A stretch of 64,000 bases of DNA. Origin: Paraburkholderia gardini. Its GTDB lineage: Bacteria; Pseudomonadota; Gammaproteobacteria; Burkholderiales; Burkholderiaceae. Positions 25,350-34,016 of this stretch are shown piece after piece. Both the position numbers and the translations under genes were made by a program. How positions within the stretch are numbered: the first letter of the stretch is position 1; every line of letters begins with the position of its first letter. The stretch lies in assembly GCF_907164575.1 (NCBI RefSeq), contig NZ_CAJQYY010000023.1, forward strand, positions 42,527 through 106,526. Direction: 5' to 3'. The notes below the pieces were generated by a model. The model was given only the letters and a program-made list of their open reading frames with translations, made no database searches and was not told the DNA's origin.

Positions 25350-26347
25350 GCGACACCTCCCGGCTGCTGTGCGGCCAGCCTGAGCGCGCGAACGATGGAC
25401 CGCTTCGCGAGTTCGATCTTGAATGCGTTGTCGCGTTGCGGCCTGGCGTCACGCAGCGCGGCCGCGGCGGCGGCCCGCAGGTTCGCATCGGTGAGCGGTT
25501 GTCCCGCGAGCATCTGCTCCGCCGCGCTCGCGCGCCACGGTTTGTGCGCGACGCCGCCAAGCGCGATGCGCGCGCTCCTCACCGTGTCGCCCTCCATCTG
25601 CAACGCCGCCGCGACGGAGACGAGCGCGAACGCGTAGCTCGCCCGGTCGCGCACCTTCAGGTAGTACGCGTGATCGCTGTATACCGGAGGCGGCAGGTCG
25701 ACGGACGTAATGAGTTCGCCAGGCTGCAACGTCGTGTCGAGATCGGGCCGGTCGCCCGGCAGACGATGAAAATCGCCGAAGGCGATTGTCCGTTCACCGC
25801 GCGGACCGTTCACGTGCACCACGGCATCGAGCGCGGCGAGTGCCACGCTCATGTCCGACGGGTTCACCGCGATGCATTGCGGACTGGCGCCGAGAATCGC
25901 GTGCATGCGTGTGTGGCCGCCGATCGCGGCGCACCCGCTGCCCGGCTCACGCTTGTTGCATTGAGCGAACGCGGGATCGTAGAAGTAGTAGCAGCGGGTG
26001 CGCTGCATCAGATTGCCGCCGACGGTCGCCATATTGCGCAACTGCGCCGATGCACCCGCGACGAGCGCCTGCGTCAGCAGCGGATAGCGCGCTCGCACCG
26101 TCGCGTGATTCGCCGCGTCGCTGTTGCGCACGAGCGCGCCGATACGCAGGCCGCCGTTGGGCAATGGATCGACGGTATCGAGCCCGCGGATATGCGTGAT
26201 GTCGACGAGCCGCACCGGCCGCGCGACGCCGCCTTTCATCAGGTCGAGCAGATTCGTGCCGCCGCCGATGAACGCCGTTCCCGGCTGTTGCGCGGACCGG
26301 ATGGCGCCGGCGACGTCGCTGGCGCGTTCGTAGGAAATCGCTTCCAT
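25346..26347 (-). CDS. paoB: FAD-binding subunit of aldehyde oxidoreductase (PaoB/YagS type)
   Basis: Medium subunit, 333 aa, carrying FAD and, as in E. coli PaoB, probably an extra [4Fe-4S] cluster. FAD motifs are GTAFIGGGTNLLDLMKGGV and NMATVGGNLMQRTRCYYFYD. The cysteine-rich insertion after it (RCYYFYDPAFAQCNKREPGSGC) holds the cluster ligands seen in the YagS branch. The ATG at 26347 follows GAGGAG; upstream codons in the open frame are antisense noise from the small-subunit gene. It sits 11 bp after the small subunit and overlaps the large-subunit ATG. Confidence 0.92.
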   Translation of the reverse strand: MEAISYERASDVAGAIRSAQQPGTAFIGGGTNLLDLMKGGVARPVRLVDITHIRGLDTVDPLPNGGLRIGALVRNSDAANHATVRARYPLLTQALVAGASAQLRNMATVGGNLMQRTRCYYFYDPAFAQCNKREPGSGCAAIGGHTRMHAILGASPQCIAVNPSDMSVALAALDAVVHVNGPRGERTIAFGDFHRLPGDRPDLDTTLQPGELITSVDLPPPVYSDHAYYLKVRDRASYAFALVSVAAALQMEGDTVRSARIALGGVAHKPWRASAAEQMLAGQPLTDANLRAAAAAALRDARPQRDNAFKIELAKRSIVRALRLAAQQPGGVA

Positions 26348-26358
26348 GATCGATCTCC

Positions 26359-27075
26359 TCAGGCCATGCCGTCGTTCACGGCGCGCACCGCCGCGACGAT
26401 GTTCGGATACGCGCCACAGCGACAGATATTGCCGCTCATGCGCTCGCGGATCTCGTCGTCGGACAGTTGCGGCGGCCGCAGGCGCACGTTCGCGGTGACC
26501 GTGCTGGCGGCGCCGGCCCTGAACTCGTCGAGCAGGGCGGTCGCCGAGCACAGTTGCCCCGGCGTGCAGTAGCCGCACTGGAACGCGTCGTGTTTGACGA
26601 AGGCCAGCTGGATCGGGCTCAACGCGTTGTTGCGCGCAAGACCTTCGACGGTCGTGATCGCTTCGCCTTCATGCATCACGGCCAGCGTAAGACACGCGTT
26701 GATCCGCCGTCCTTCGACGAGCACCGTGCACGCGCCGCACTGACCGCGGTCGCAGCCTTTTTTCGTGCCCATGAGGCCGGCGTATTCGCGCAGCGCGTCG
26801 AGCAGCGTGACGCGTGGTTCGACACGCAGCGTGTACGCACGGCCATTGATGTTGAGCGTGACCGGGCGCGCGGGCACGGACGTGCGGACGGCGGGCGGCG
26901 GCGCGGCCGGTTGCTGCTGCGCGCGCACATGTGGCGCGGCGCCAACGGTCGCGGCGGCCGCCGCCGATTGCAGGAAGCGCCGTCGCGACGTGTTCGGATG
27001 CGGTGTCGAGTCGGGGCGTGTGGATGAGTCGGTCGATTCCCTGGCGGAATCCGGACGGTCTGGATGGCTGGACAT
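26359..27075 (-). CDS. paoA: [2Fe-2S] subunit of aldehyde oxidoreductase, Tat-exported (PaoA/YagT type)
   Basis: Small electron-transfer subunit, 238 aa. A long Ser/Pro/Asp-rich leader ends in a twin-arginine signal, TSRRRFLQSAAAAATVGAA, so the folded complex is exported to the periplasm by Tat. The first cluster is a plant-ferredoxin type, GCDRGQCGACTVLVEGRRINAC with the upstream turn GTKKG. The second cluster is QCGYCTPGQLCSA plus SGNICRCGAYPNIV. The start at 27075 (MSSHPDRPDSARE) gives a compact leader; earlier in-frame ATGs exist to 27189. It is first gene of the operon paoA-paoB-paoC. Confidence 0.92.
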   Translation of the reverse strand: MSSHPDRPDSARESTDSSTRPDSTPHPNTSRRRFLQSAAAAATVGAAPHVRAQQQPAAPPPAVRTSVPARPVTLNINGRAYTLRVEPRVTLLDALREYAGLMGTKKGCDRGQCGACTVLVEGRRINACLTLAVMHEGEAITTVEGLARNNALSPIQLAFVKHDAFQCGYCTPGQLCSATALLDEFRAGAASTVTANVRLRPPQLSDDEIRERMSGNICRCGAYPNIVAAVRAVNDGMA

Positions 27076-27578
27076 GACGTTCTGCTGGCTCCATGAAAGG
27101 TCGATGCAGACTCGCGACACAGCATTGTTTCGTGCATCGGGGGGCGTCGGTTGAGTGAGCAATTTCAGTGCCGCCGGCGATTGGCGCACATGACTCAGGC
27201 GCGTGCGTGCGGGGAAGGTGAACGTCGGGGAAAAATGACAACGCGGCGCTCAACGCTGCACGTTGCGCTTAACGAACGACGAAGTAAAGTGCGTCGCAAA
27301 ACCCCGCCCCGTGTGGCTTTCTGGATGAAAGCGAGGTGTCACACGACGTTTGCGAAGCCTTTCGTTATGGTTGCATCAACATCGACTTTTTCGCTCCGGA
27401 ATCAGGGGTTCTGGAGCGACGTTCAAGGCACCGGCAAGCGCACGCGAAGGGACCGGTTCGTCGTCGCGTTGTGCGTCCGTGAACCACCCGCGGAGCCGCT
27501 TCGCACAGTGAACGGGGTGGCCATGACCGACGCCGGGAAAGGGGTGGGAGGCGTGGAAATTGGATCCCAATACCGTCT

Positions 27579-27600
27579 CATGTTGTATGACGTCACATAA
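27579..27600 (+). promoter_or_regulatory. Divergent hexarate operator-like site
   Basis: CATGTTGTATGACGTCACAT resembles the TTGTA(C/G)GATGACGTAT sites further right but lacks two bases in the middle. It is the weakest clear member of the series. Confidence 0.45.
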
Positions 27601-27704
27601 TAAAAGTGACGATCGTGATGCTGAGGAAACGTTGTTTTTTTGCACTTCTGCGAGATAAATAGGGGTAAGTGCCTAATTGAATTTCCGGGATTCCTCATCG
27701 ATAG

Positions 27705-27722
27705 TACGTTGTCGTACAACAA
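27705..27722 (+). promoter_or_regulatory. Hexarate operator upstream of the porin gene
   Basis: TACGTTGTCGTACAACAA matches the kdgD-side site TACGTCATCGTACAACAA (34979-34996) at all but two central positions. It lies ~400 bp before the porin ATG. Confidence 0.65.
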
Positions 27723-28116
27723 GACAGAATTTGAACAAGTGCTTTTCGCACTGACGAAGCCGTCAGTCAATCGCGAAAACCCCGCGCGACTCTGCTTCTC
27801 GCACGCGGGCAGCGCCGGCCTCGCGCAGCGTACCGATGTGGGCGCGAAGGTAGCGGCTTCCCGGATGGAAGGAGCGCAAGACGTGCGCGGCAACCGGCGC
27901 GCGTCCGCTGACGGGTCCCGCCGGGTGACAGGTAATACGAAGAGACCGGCAATAAGTGTGAAAGGTATGCGCGGGTGGAGGGTCAGCACGAACGAAGCGG
28001 CTACCGCCACCGGGATGGACGGCATGAATGAAGCCCAATAACGCGGATCGCGCAGAACGGGATGTTGTGCAGCTGCGGCGGAAAGGCAACAACAATATTT
28101 TTACAGAGGAGTCTAA

Positions 28117-29307
28117 ATGAAAAGAGTAATTGCAACCTCGGCCCTGGGTTTGTTCGCGATTGGCGCACAGGCGCAAAGCAGCGTGACGCTGTACGGGATC
28201 GTCGACACCGGGATTGGCTATTTGAGCAGCTCGGCGCCGAAGGTCGGTGCGACGAGTGGCGGCCACTCCGTCGTCAAGATGATCAACGGCATATGGGCTG
28301 GCAGCCGCTTTGGCTTGAAGGGCAGCGAAGATCTGGGTGGCGGCACGGCAGCGATCTTCACGTTGGAAGAAGGTTTTAACAGCGCAACGGGCGCGCAGTC
28401 GACGAGCGGTCTCGCGTTCAACCGCCAGGCCTTCGTTGGCCTGAGCAATGCCATGTACGGTGCGTTCACGGCTGGGCGTCAGTACACGGCGTACTACACG
28501 CTCCTCTCGCCGTACAGCCCGACCACGTGGCTGACCGGTGCCTACGGCGCGCATCCGGGCGATCTGGACTCTCTTGATACGACGTACCGCGTGAACAACT
28601 CGCTGGTGTATCAGTCGCCGAGTTTCCGCGGCCTGAAGGTGGCCGGTTCGTATTCGGTGGGCGGCGTAGCGGGCAGCCTCGACGCAGGCTCGACGTGGAG
28701 CGCCGCTGTCCAGTACCTGAACGGTCCGTTCGGTATCGCGGCTGGCTTCCAGCGTATCAACAACGCGACCAATGGCGGCGGTGCGTGGTCTGCAAATTCC
28801 ACGACGAACCCGCTTCCCGTGTCGTCGATCAACGCCGGCTACCAGGCGGCGCAGGCGCAACAGCGTGTCGCGGTGACGGGCGGTTACGCGTTCAGCAAGC
28901 AATGGGACGTTTCGTTCTCGTACTCGAACGTGCAATACATCCCGGGGACGCAGTCGGGGTTCACCTCTGAAGCGGTCTTCAACACGGCCGGCGCAGTGCT
29001 GCACTTCAAGCCGGTTCCGACGCTGGATCTGGCTGCCGGCTACAGCTACACGCGTGCCTCCGAAGCAAACGGCATCACGAGTGCGGCGAGCTACAACCAG
29101 TTCAACCTCTCGCAGTACTACAGCCTGTCGAAGCGCACGGGTCTGTACGCGCTTGAGGCTTACCAGCGTGCCAATGGTCAGACGCTGGCCGCAGGTGGTG
29201 GTGGCATCATCAACGCGACGGCCAGCATCGGTGACGGCCAGAACGGCACGCCGTCGTCGTCGCGCAGCCAGGTCGGTGTTGGCGTGGGCATCATCACCAG
29301 GTTCTAA
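28117..29307 (+). CDS. Gram-negative trimeric porin (OmpC/Omp32-like)
   Basis: A 396-aa outer-membrane general-diffusion porin. Signal peptide MKRVIATSALGLFAIGAQAQ, then the classic beta-proteobacterial mature start SSVTLYGIVDTGIGYLSSS. Conserved strands include SRFGLKGSEDLGGGTAAIFTLEEGF, FNRQAFVGLS and FTAGRQY, the protein alternates amphipathic strands, and the last residues VGVGIITRF end in the C-terminal Phe needed for assembly. GAGGAG precedes the ATG. It heads the hexarate locus and has operator-like sites upstream, so it may be the induced entry route for galactarate or glucarate. A strong terminator follows at 29419. Confidence 0.94.
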   Translation: MKRVIATSALGLFAIGAQAQSSVTLYGIVDTGIGYLSSSAPKVGATSGGHSVVKMINGIWAGSRFGLKGSEDLGGGTAAIFTLEEGFNSATGAQSTSGLAFNRQAFVGLSNAMYGAFTAGRQYTAYYTLLSPYSPTTWLTGAYGAHPGDLDSLDTTYRVNNSLVYQSPSFRGLKVAGSYSVGGVAGSLDAGSTWSAAVQYLNGPFGIAAGFQRINNATNGGGAWSANSTTNPLPVSSINAGYQAAQAQQRVAVTGGYAFSKQWDVSFSYSNVQYIPGTQSGFTSEAVFNTAGAVLHFKPVPTLDLAAGYSYTRASEANGITSAASYNQFNLSQYYSLSKRTGLYALEAYQRANGQTLAAGGGGIINATASIGDGQNGTPSSSRSQVGVGVGIITRF

Positions 29308-29418
29308 CTGGCTGACGTGCCGGCGGCGATCTCCGGATTGCCGTTACGCGATGAATGGCCCGTCCGCCGTATTCCGGCGGCGGGCATCTGAAGCGGCGTT
29401 TCAGCCTGCTTCAGCGAT

Positions 29419-29457
29419 GGAGCGAAGGGAATTCCCTTCGCTCCATTCTTTTTTCTG
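29419..29457 (+). terminator. Terminator of the porin gene
   Basis: A 30-bp perfect palindrome (29419-29448; half-arm ATGGAGCGAAGGGAA) is followed by TCTTTTTTC. It ends the porin transcript 112 bp past the stop codon. Confidence 0.92.
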
Positions 29458-29551
29458 CCTCCACGTTGGCGCACCAGGGCCACCGCGCATCGTCTGTCTG
29501 CAGCGCCTTGCACAGGTCGATGTTCTTCGCGAGTGCTGGTTTGCTCATGGT

Positions 29552-29567
29552 TATACGTCGTCGTATA
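29552..29567 (+). promoter_or_regulatory. Hexarate operator between porin and dehydrogenase
   Basis: TATACGTCGTCGTATA contains a perfect TACG-N4-CGTA inverted repeat (29554-29565), the clearest symmetric form of the motif. It lies 148 bp before the semialdehyde dehydrogenase ATG. Confidence 0.7.
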
Positions 29568-29666
29568 TCTAGGTTCGACCGATGTAAATTCACCACACTT
29601 ACGATTTCTTGACGTCGCCGGGAAATAGTGGGAAAGCGGCGACGAAAGTTGCGGCAGTAGGCGGTT

Positions 29667-29688
29667 ATGTTGTAGGATGACCGATATC
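29667..29688 (+). promoter_or_regulatory. Hexarate operator at the dehydrogenase promoter
   Basis: ATGTTGTAGGATGACCGATA is nearly identical to the garD-side site at 35075-35094 over its first 15 bases. It lies 27 bp upstream of the ATG at 29715, where a repressor would block transcription or initiation. Confidence 0.7.
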
Positions 29689-29714
29689 TAGGGTCTTCAT
29701 CCAGGGAAAGCGAA

Positions 29715-31298
29715 ATGTCTATTACCGGCGAAATGCTGATTGGCCGCCAAACCGTGCGCGGCAATGAAAAACCTTTGCGTGCATTCAATCCCGCCACGGG
29801 CTCCGAGATCGCCGAGCCGGTCTTCGGCACGGGCACGGTTGCGGACGTCGCGCGTGCGTGCGAACTCGCGCAGCAGGCGTTCGATTCTTATCGTCAACTG
29901 CCGCTGGCGGTGCGCGCCGAATTTCTCGAACGCATCGCTGATGGCATTACCGAACTCGGCGACGCGCTGATCCAGCGCGCGCATGAAGAATCCGGTCTGC
30001 CGAAGGCGCGTCTCGAAGGCGAGCGTGGCCGTACGACCGGCCAGTTGAAGCTGTTCGCACAGGTGGTGCGGGCAGGCCAGTGGCTCGCCGCGACGCTTGA
30101 TTCGCCGCTGCCGGAGCGCAAGCCGATGCCGCGCCCGGACCTGCGCATGCAGAAGATTCCGCTCGGCCCCGTCGCCGTGTTCGGCGCGAGCAATTTCCCG
30201 CTGGCGTTTTCAGTCGCCGGTGGCGATACCGCTGCCGCACTGGCAGCCGGCTGCCCGGTGGTGGTGAAGGCGCATCGCGCCCACCTCGGCACGTCGGAGA
30301 TGGTCGGTCGCGTGATTCAACGCGTCGCGCAGGAAATGGATTTGCCCGAAGGCGTGTTCTCGATGATCGTCGGCGCCGGCAGTCTGGTCGGCGAAGCGCT
30401 CGTCGCGCATCCGGCAATCAAGGCCGTGGGCTTCACCGGTTCGCGTGCGGGCGGCACTTCGCTGATGCGTGTCGCCGCGGCCCGCGCTGAACCGATTCCG
30501 GTCTATGCGGAAATGAGCAGCATCAACCCGGTGTTCCTTCTGCCCGCCGCGCTGTCGGCGCGTGGCGAGAGCATCGCGCGCGGTTTCGTCGATTCGCTCG
30601 TGCTTGGCGCGGGCCAGTTCTGCACGAACCCGGGGCTCGCGATCGCCGTCGATAGCGACGCGCTCAAGGGCTTCGTGGCAACCGCTTCGCAGGCGCTGAA
30701 CGCGAAGCCCGCGCAGACGATGCTGACGTCCGGCATCCATGCCGCTTACGAGCAGGGCGAAGGCAAGCTGGCGGCGCTCAAGGGCGTGGAAGCGGTGGCG
30801 CACGGCGCCGCAGCGACGGGCCCGACGCAGGCATGTGCCGCGCTGTTCGTGACCGATGCGCAGACGTTCCTCGCCACGCCGGAACTGGAGGACGAAGTCT
30901 TCGGTCCCGCCTCGACGATCGTGCGTTGCCGCGACGAGCAGGAAATGCTGGCGGTTGCCGAGCACTTTGCCGGCCAGCTCACGGCGACCGTGCAGATGGA
31001 CAGCATCGATCTGGCGGCAGCGAAAAAGCTGGTGCCGGTTCTCGAGCGCAAGGCAGGCCGGATCCTGATCAACGGCTTCCCGACGGGCGTCGAGGTTTCG
31101 CACGCGATGGTGCACGGTGGTCCGTTCCCGGCGACGTCGGACAGCCGCGTGACGTCGGTCGGCACGACGTCGATCGAGCGCTTCCTGCGCCCGGTGTGCT
31201 ACCAGGACTTCCCGGCCGGTCTGCTGCCGCAGGCGCTCGCCGATGGCAATCCGCTCGACCTGTGGCGTCGTCGCGACGGCGAAATCACGCGCAGCTAG
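29715..31298 (+). CDS. Alpha-ketoglutaric semialdehyde dehydrogenase
   Basis: NAD(P)-dependent oxidation of 2,5-dioxopentanoate (alpha-ketoglutaric semialdehyde) to 2-oxoglutarate, the last step of the hexarate route. It has 527 aa, typical of the type III/AraE-like branch. Motifs: cofactor site PLGPVAVFGASNFPLAFSV, lysine in CPVVVKAHRAHLGTS, GFTGSRAGG, glutamate in PVYAEMSSINPVFLLP, catalytic cysteine in VLGAGQFCTNPGLA. The ATG follows AGGGAAAG. It is convergent with the FadR-type regulator gene across a bidirectional hairpin. Two operator sites precede it, tying it to garD and kdgD. Confidence 0.93.
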   Translation: MSITGEMLIGRQTVRGNEKPLRAFNPATGSEIAEPVFGTGTVADVARACELAQQAFDSYRQLPLAVRAEFLERIADGITELGDALIQRAHEESGLPKARLEGERGRTTGQLKLFAQVVRAGQWLAATLDSPLPERKPMPRPDLRMQKIPLGPVAVFGASNFPLAFSVAGGDTAAALAAGCPVVVKAHRAHLGTSEMVGRVIQRVAQEMDLPEGVFSMIVGAGSLVGEALVAHPAIKAVGFTGSRAGGTSLMRVAAARAEPIPVYAEMSSINPVFLLPAALSARGESIARGFVDSLVLGAGQFCTNPGLAIAVDSDALKGFVATASQALNAKPAQTMLTSGIHAAYEQGEGKLAALKGVEAVAHGAAATGPTQACAALFVTDAQTFLATPELEDEVFGPASTIVRCRDEQEMLAVAEHFAGQLTATVQMDSIDLAAAKKLVPVLERKAGRILINGFPTGVEVSHAMVHGGPFPATSDSRVTSVGTTSIERFLRPVCYQDFPAGLLPQALADGNPLDLWRRRDGEITRS

Positions 31299-31325
31299 GC
31301 GACTACGCAGTCTGGCTGGCGGTAT

Positions 31326-31364
31326 GAAAAATGGCCGGGAATGAAGCAATTCATTCCCGGCCAT
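31326..31364. terminator. Bidirectional hairpin between convergent genes
   Basis: Perfect 15-bp arms ATGGCCGGGAATGAA / TTCATTCCCGGCCAT enclose a 4-nt loop. On the minus strand the stem is followed by TTTT, so it best fits termination of the regulator gene, with weaker effect on the dehydrogenase transcript. Confidence 0.8.
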
Positions 31365-31435
31365 CTGCTTTCCGGTTTCTGGATGTTCTGGATGTGTTGC
31401 GCCGGTCGCGTGAACCGGCTGTACGGATCAGCCGT

Positions 31436-32179
31436 TCAGCCGTTCGCTTCGGTCGTTTCGTTCGCGCGCCTCAGGCGTTCGCGGCTGTTCGACAGGTGCA
31501 TGCGCATCGCGGCGCGTGCGCCTTCGGCGTCGTGACGCGAGATCGCTTCGAGGATGCTTTCGTGTTCGAGGTTCACGAGCGACAGGTAAGCGTCCGGCTC
31601 CGCATGCGCGATGCCGGCCGAGTCGAGCCGGTTGCGCGGAATGAGCGCGCTGCCCATCTGCGAGAGGATATCGACGAAGTAACGGTTGCCGGTCGCGCGC
31701 GCTACCGAAATATGAAACTGGAGATCCGCGTCGACACTGTCCTGACCGTTCAGGCGCGTTGCCTCGATTGCGTCGAGCGCGGTGCGCATGCGCGCGACGT
31801 CGTCGGATTTGGCGCGTTGCGCCGCGAGACCCGCACATTCCGTTTCGAGGCTGATACGCAGTTCGAGGATCGACAGCACGTCGCGCAGCGTGGTGGCGGG
31901 CACCATGTCGATGCCGAGTTTCTCGCGCGGCGGTTCAAGCACGAAGCTGCCGATGCCGTGCCGCGTTTCGATGATCCGGCCGGCCTGCAGACGCGAAATG
32001 GCCTCGCGGATCACGGTGCGGCTCACGCCCAGGGCGACCATCAGTTGCGATTCCGTCGGCAGTTTGTCGCCCGGCTTGAGCGCGCTGGACGCGATCTGCT
32101 CCGTCACGTAATTGACCACGTACTCGGCGAGATTGCGGGCGCGTCGTGCCGGCGCCGCGGATGCCAGTGGTGTAGCCAT
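31436..32179 (-). CDS. FadR-subfamily GntR regulator, probable hexarate repressor
   Basis: A 247-aa regulator. Residues ~15-85 form a winged helix-turn-helix: SSALKPGDKLPTESQLMVALGVSRTVIREAISRLQAGRIIETRHGIGSFVL in overlapping pieces. Residues ~110-235 form the all-helical FCD ligand domain with the metal-binding pattern DADLQFHISVARATGN and the later His pairs (LEHESILEAISRHD). Lying inside the galactarate module, it is the natural candidate to bind the TACG-N4-CGTA sites. The ATG at 32179 gives MATPLASAAPARRARNLAEY; an open extension upstream lies in the promoter. A degenerate site in its own promoter suggests autoregulation. Confidence 0.9.
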   Translation of the reverse strand: MATPLASAAPARRARNLAEYVVNYVTEQIASSALKPGDKLPTESQLMVALGVSRTVIREAISRLQAGRIIETRHGIGSFVLEPPREKLGIDMVPATTLRDVLSILELRISLETECAGLAAQRAKSDDVARMRTALDAIEATRLNGQDSVDADLQFHISVARATGNRYFVDILSQMGSALIPRNRLDSAGIAHAEPDAYLSLVNLEHESILEAISRHDAEGARAAMRMHLSNSRERLRRANETTEANG

Positions 32180-32226
32180 CGTATGCGCCCTCGAATCAGA
32201 TAGTTGCAGAGATATGCTGCAATTGA

Positions 32227-32246
32227 TTATACCGTCGTCTGATGAC
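32227..32246 (-). promoter_or_regulatory. Degenerate hexarate operator at the regulator's promoter
   Basis: On the plus strand TTATACCGTCGTCTGATGAC resembles TTATACGTCGTCGTATATCT at 29551 but carries one extra C. On the minus strand it overlaps a TATAAT -10 element, so it could mediate autoregulation. Confidence 0.45.
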
Positions 32247-32256
32247 TGGCCAGATA

Positions 32257-32315
32257 AACCGCAACTCACTTGCATGGGGCCGGAGTAAGCGCTGAAGCGC
32301 CAACTCCGACCGACA
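32257..32315 (-). repeat. 59-bp hairpin repeat, copy 2
   Basis: Minus-strand copy of the element at 736-794. Outer stem CGGAGT/ACTCCG (32303-32308 with 32281-32286), inner stem GCGCT/AGCGC, and tail CCATGCAAGTGAGTTGCGGTT toward the regulator gene 78 bp further on. Confidence 0.75.
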
Positions 32316-32455
32316 CGCGAACTCTGGTCGACAGGTGAGCTTTTCCAGGACCCGCGCACGGCGTCGGGATGACCGCCGCGCGCAGGAAGGTGCGCGCGCC
32401 CGTCAATGTGCGCCGATCCGGCGATGCGATTGCCGCGCGCCGGGAACGTCGGTGA

Positions 32456-33805
32456 TTAGCGCGGGCGCAGTTCGACCCGTTTGATGTCCTTCACGATCAC
32501 GAGATAGCTGAACACGGTGATCAACGCGTTGATGCCGACGAATACCAGCGCGCCGTTGAACGACCCCGTCCGCGCGACGAGATAGCCGATGACGATCGGC
32601 GTCACGATGCCGGCCGCGTTGCCGAACATGTTGAAGATCGAGCCCGACAGACCGAGTGCTTCCTTCGGCGACGTATCCGCGACGACCGCCCAGCCGAGCG
32701 CGCCAATCCCTTTTCCGAAGAACGCGAGCGACATCAGCGCGACGACGAGCCAGTCGGCCGCGACGTAATTGCAGCCGATGATGGAGACGGACAGCAGCAT
32801 GCCGCCGACAATCGGGACCTTGCGCGCGAGCGTCAGCGAATGGCCGCGGCGAATCAGCGAGTCCGACAGGAAGCCGCCGAGCACGCCGCCGGAAAAACCG
32901 CAGATCGCGGGCAGCGAGGCGACGAGACCGGCATGCAGGATCGTCATGCCGCGCGCCTGGACGAGGTAAATCGGGAACCACGTCAGGAAGAAGTAGGTGA
33001 GCACGTTGATGCAGAACTGCGCCAGATAGACGCCGAGCAGCATCCGGTTGCCCAGCAGCTGGCGCACGAGCAGCCAGCCGCCGGTGCGCGCGACGTCTTC
33101 GGGCTGGGCTTTCCGGTGGCCGTTCACGACGCCGCCACCCTGCTCGATATAGTCGAGCTCCGCGCGCGAGACGCGTGGGTGGTCGGCGGGGTTTTTCATG
33201 ACCTTCAGCCAGGTGAAGGCGAGGAGGAGCCCGACGACGCCCATCACCAGATAGACCGCGTGCCAGCCGAACGCGTGCGTGAGCCATGCCATCAGCGGCG
33301 TGAATACGACGGCGGCGAAATACTGCGCTGAATTGAAAATGGCCGATGCCGTGCCGCGCTCGGTGGTCGGAAACCAGCTGGCCACGACTTTCGCGTTGGC
33401 CGGAAACGCCGGCGATTCGGCGGCACCCATCGCGAAGCGCAGCACGAAGAGCGCCACGACCGCGGCAGCGCCGCTACCGAGCAGGCCGATCGAGCTTTGC
33501 AGCAGTGTGAAGAGCGACCAGAAGAAGATGCTCACGGCGTAGACCCGCCGTGCGCCAAACCGGTCGAGGAGCCACCCGGCGGGCAGTTGCGAGAGCACAT
33601 ACGCCCAGCTGAATGCGGAGAAGATGTAGCCCATCCTGATCGCATCGAAGCCGAACTCCGTGCGCATCGCCGAGCCGGTCACCGAGAGCGTCGCACGGTC
33701 CGCGTAGTTGAACGTCGTGATGACAAAGATCAGCAGCAGAATCGTATAGCGGACTTTCGTGCGCCTCTCGACGTGTGCGGGGTTCGCTGTGCGGCTCATT
33801 TCCAT
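32456..33805 (-). CDS. MFS permease, GudP/GarP-like hexarate transporter
   Basis: A 449-aa inner-membrane protein with twelve predicted helices, of the anion:cation symporter (ACS) family of MFS. Family landmarks: RYTILLLIFVITTFNYADRATLSV in helix 1, DAIRMGYIFSAFSWAYVLSQLPAGWLLDRFGARRVY (the loop 2-3 D-R-G motif), FVLRFAMGAAESPAFPANAK, and WFPTTERGTASAIFNSAQY. These features are shared with the E. coli glucarate/galactarate permeases GudP and GarP. It lies downstream of kdgD on the same strand, past a terminator, so it may be co-transcribed only by read-through or have its own promoter. Confidence 0.9.
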   Translation of the reverse strand: MEMSRTANPAHVERRTKVRYTILLLIFVITTFNYADRATLSVTGSAMRTEFGFDAIRMGYIFSAFSWAYVLSQLPAGWLLDRFGARRVYAVSIFFWSLFTLLQSSIGLLGSGAAAVVALFVLRFAMGAAESPAFPANAKVVASWFPTTERGTASAIFNSAQYFAAVVFTPLMAWLTHAFGWHAVYLVMGVVGLLLAFTWLKVMKNPADHPRVSRAELDYIEQGGGVVNGHRKAQPEDVARTGGWLLVRQLLGNRMLLGVYLAQFCINVLTYFFLTWFPIYLVQARGMTILHAGLVASLPAICGFSGGVLGGFLSDSLIRRGHSLTLARKVPIVGGMLLSVSIIGCNYVAADWLVVALMSLAFFGKGIGALGWAVVADTSPKEALGLSGSIFNMFGNAAGIVTPIVIGYLVARTGSFNGALVFVGINALITVFSYLVIVKDIKRVELRPR

Positions 33806-33933
33806 GATGATTTTCCTGACGGTTCAGGCGGGGGACGGGTGCTCCCCAGCTTCGATACGGCGCCAGCCGGCACTGACACGGCCTGCCTTTCGACGCGATC
33901 GGCCACGCAGTGCGCGTCAGCCGTGAATCTGGC

Positions 33934-33966
33934 AAAAACGCCCGGCAACGCATGCGTTGCCGGGCG
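33934..33966 (-). terminator. Terminator after kdgD
   Basis: A 28-bp perfect palindrome (33939-33966; half-arm CGCCCGGCAACGCA) is followed on the minus strand by TTTTT. It lies 50 bp past the kdgD stop and before the MFS gene. Confidence 0.88.
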
Positions 33967-34016
33967 CTCCTGCTGGCCGCGTGGCGCACGTAACCGTGGA
34001 CCACGCGGCTGGGCGC

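Larger units (their letters stand above)
27076..28116. other. Gene-free kilobase upstream of the porin gene
   Basis: 1041 bp. Open frames cross it on both strands (up to 200 codons) but none has family features, a ribosome site or sensible composition, so I treat them as noise. It contains the paoA promoter region on the left and two hexarate-type operator sites at 27579-27600 and 27705-27722. A long leader of some 400 bp would then run to the porin ATG. A small RNA in this space cannot be excluded. Confidence 0.5.

Noticed and set aside
23196..25637. Open plus-strand frame of over 800 codons opposite the molybdenum subunit gene
   Set aside because: Arg-, Asp- and Val-dominated antisense translation typical of GC-rich shadows; the minus-strand gene has full motif support.
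27151..27600. 149-codon plus-strand frame upstream of the porin
   Set aside because: No domain, poor composition, runs through an operator-like site; treated as noise.
27423..28025. 200-codon minus-strand frame in the gene-free kilobase, ending in SRTHNATTNRSLRVRLPVP
   Set aside because: The ending recalls false proteins predicted across tRNA genes, so I looked for a tRNA at 27400-27500 but found no cloverleaf or T-loop sequence. No other support for a gene.
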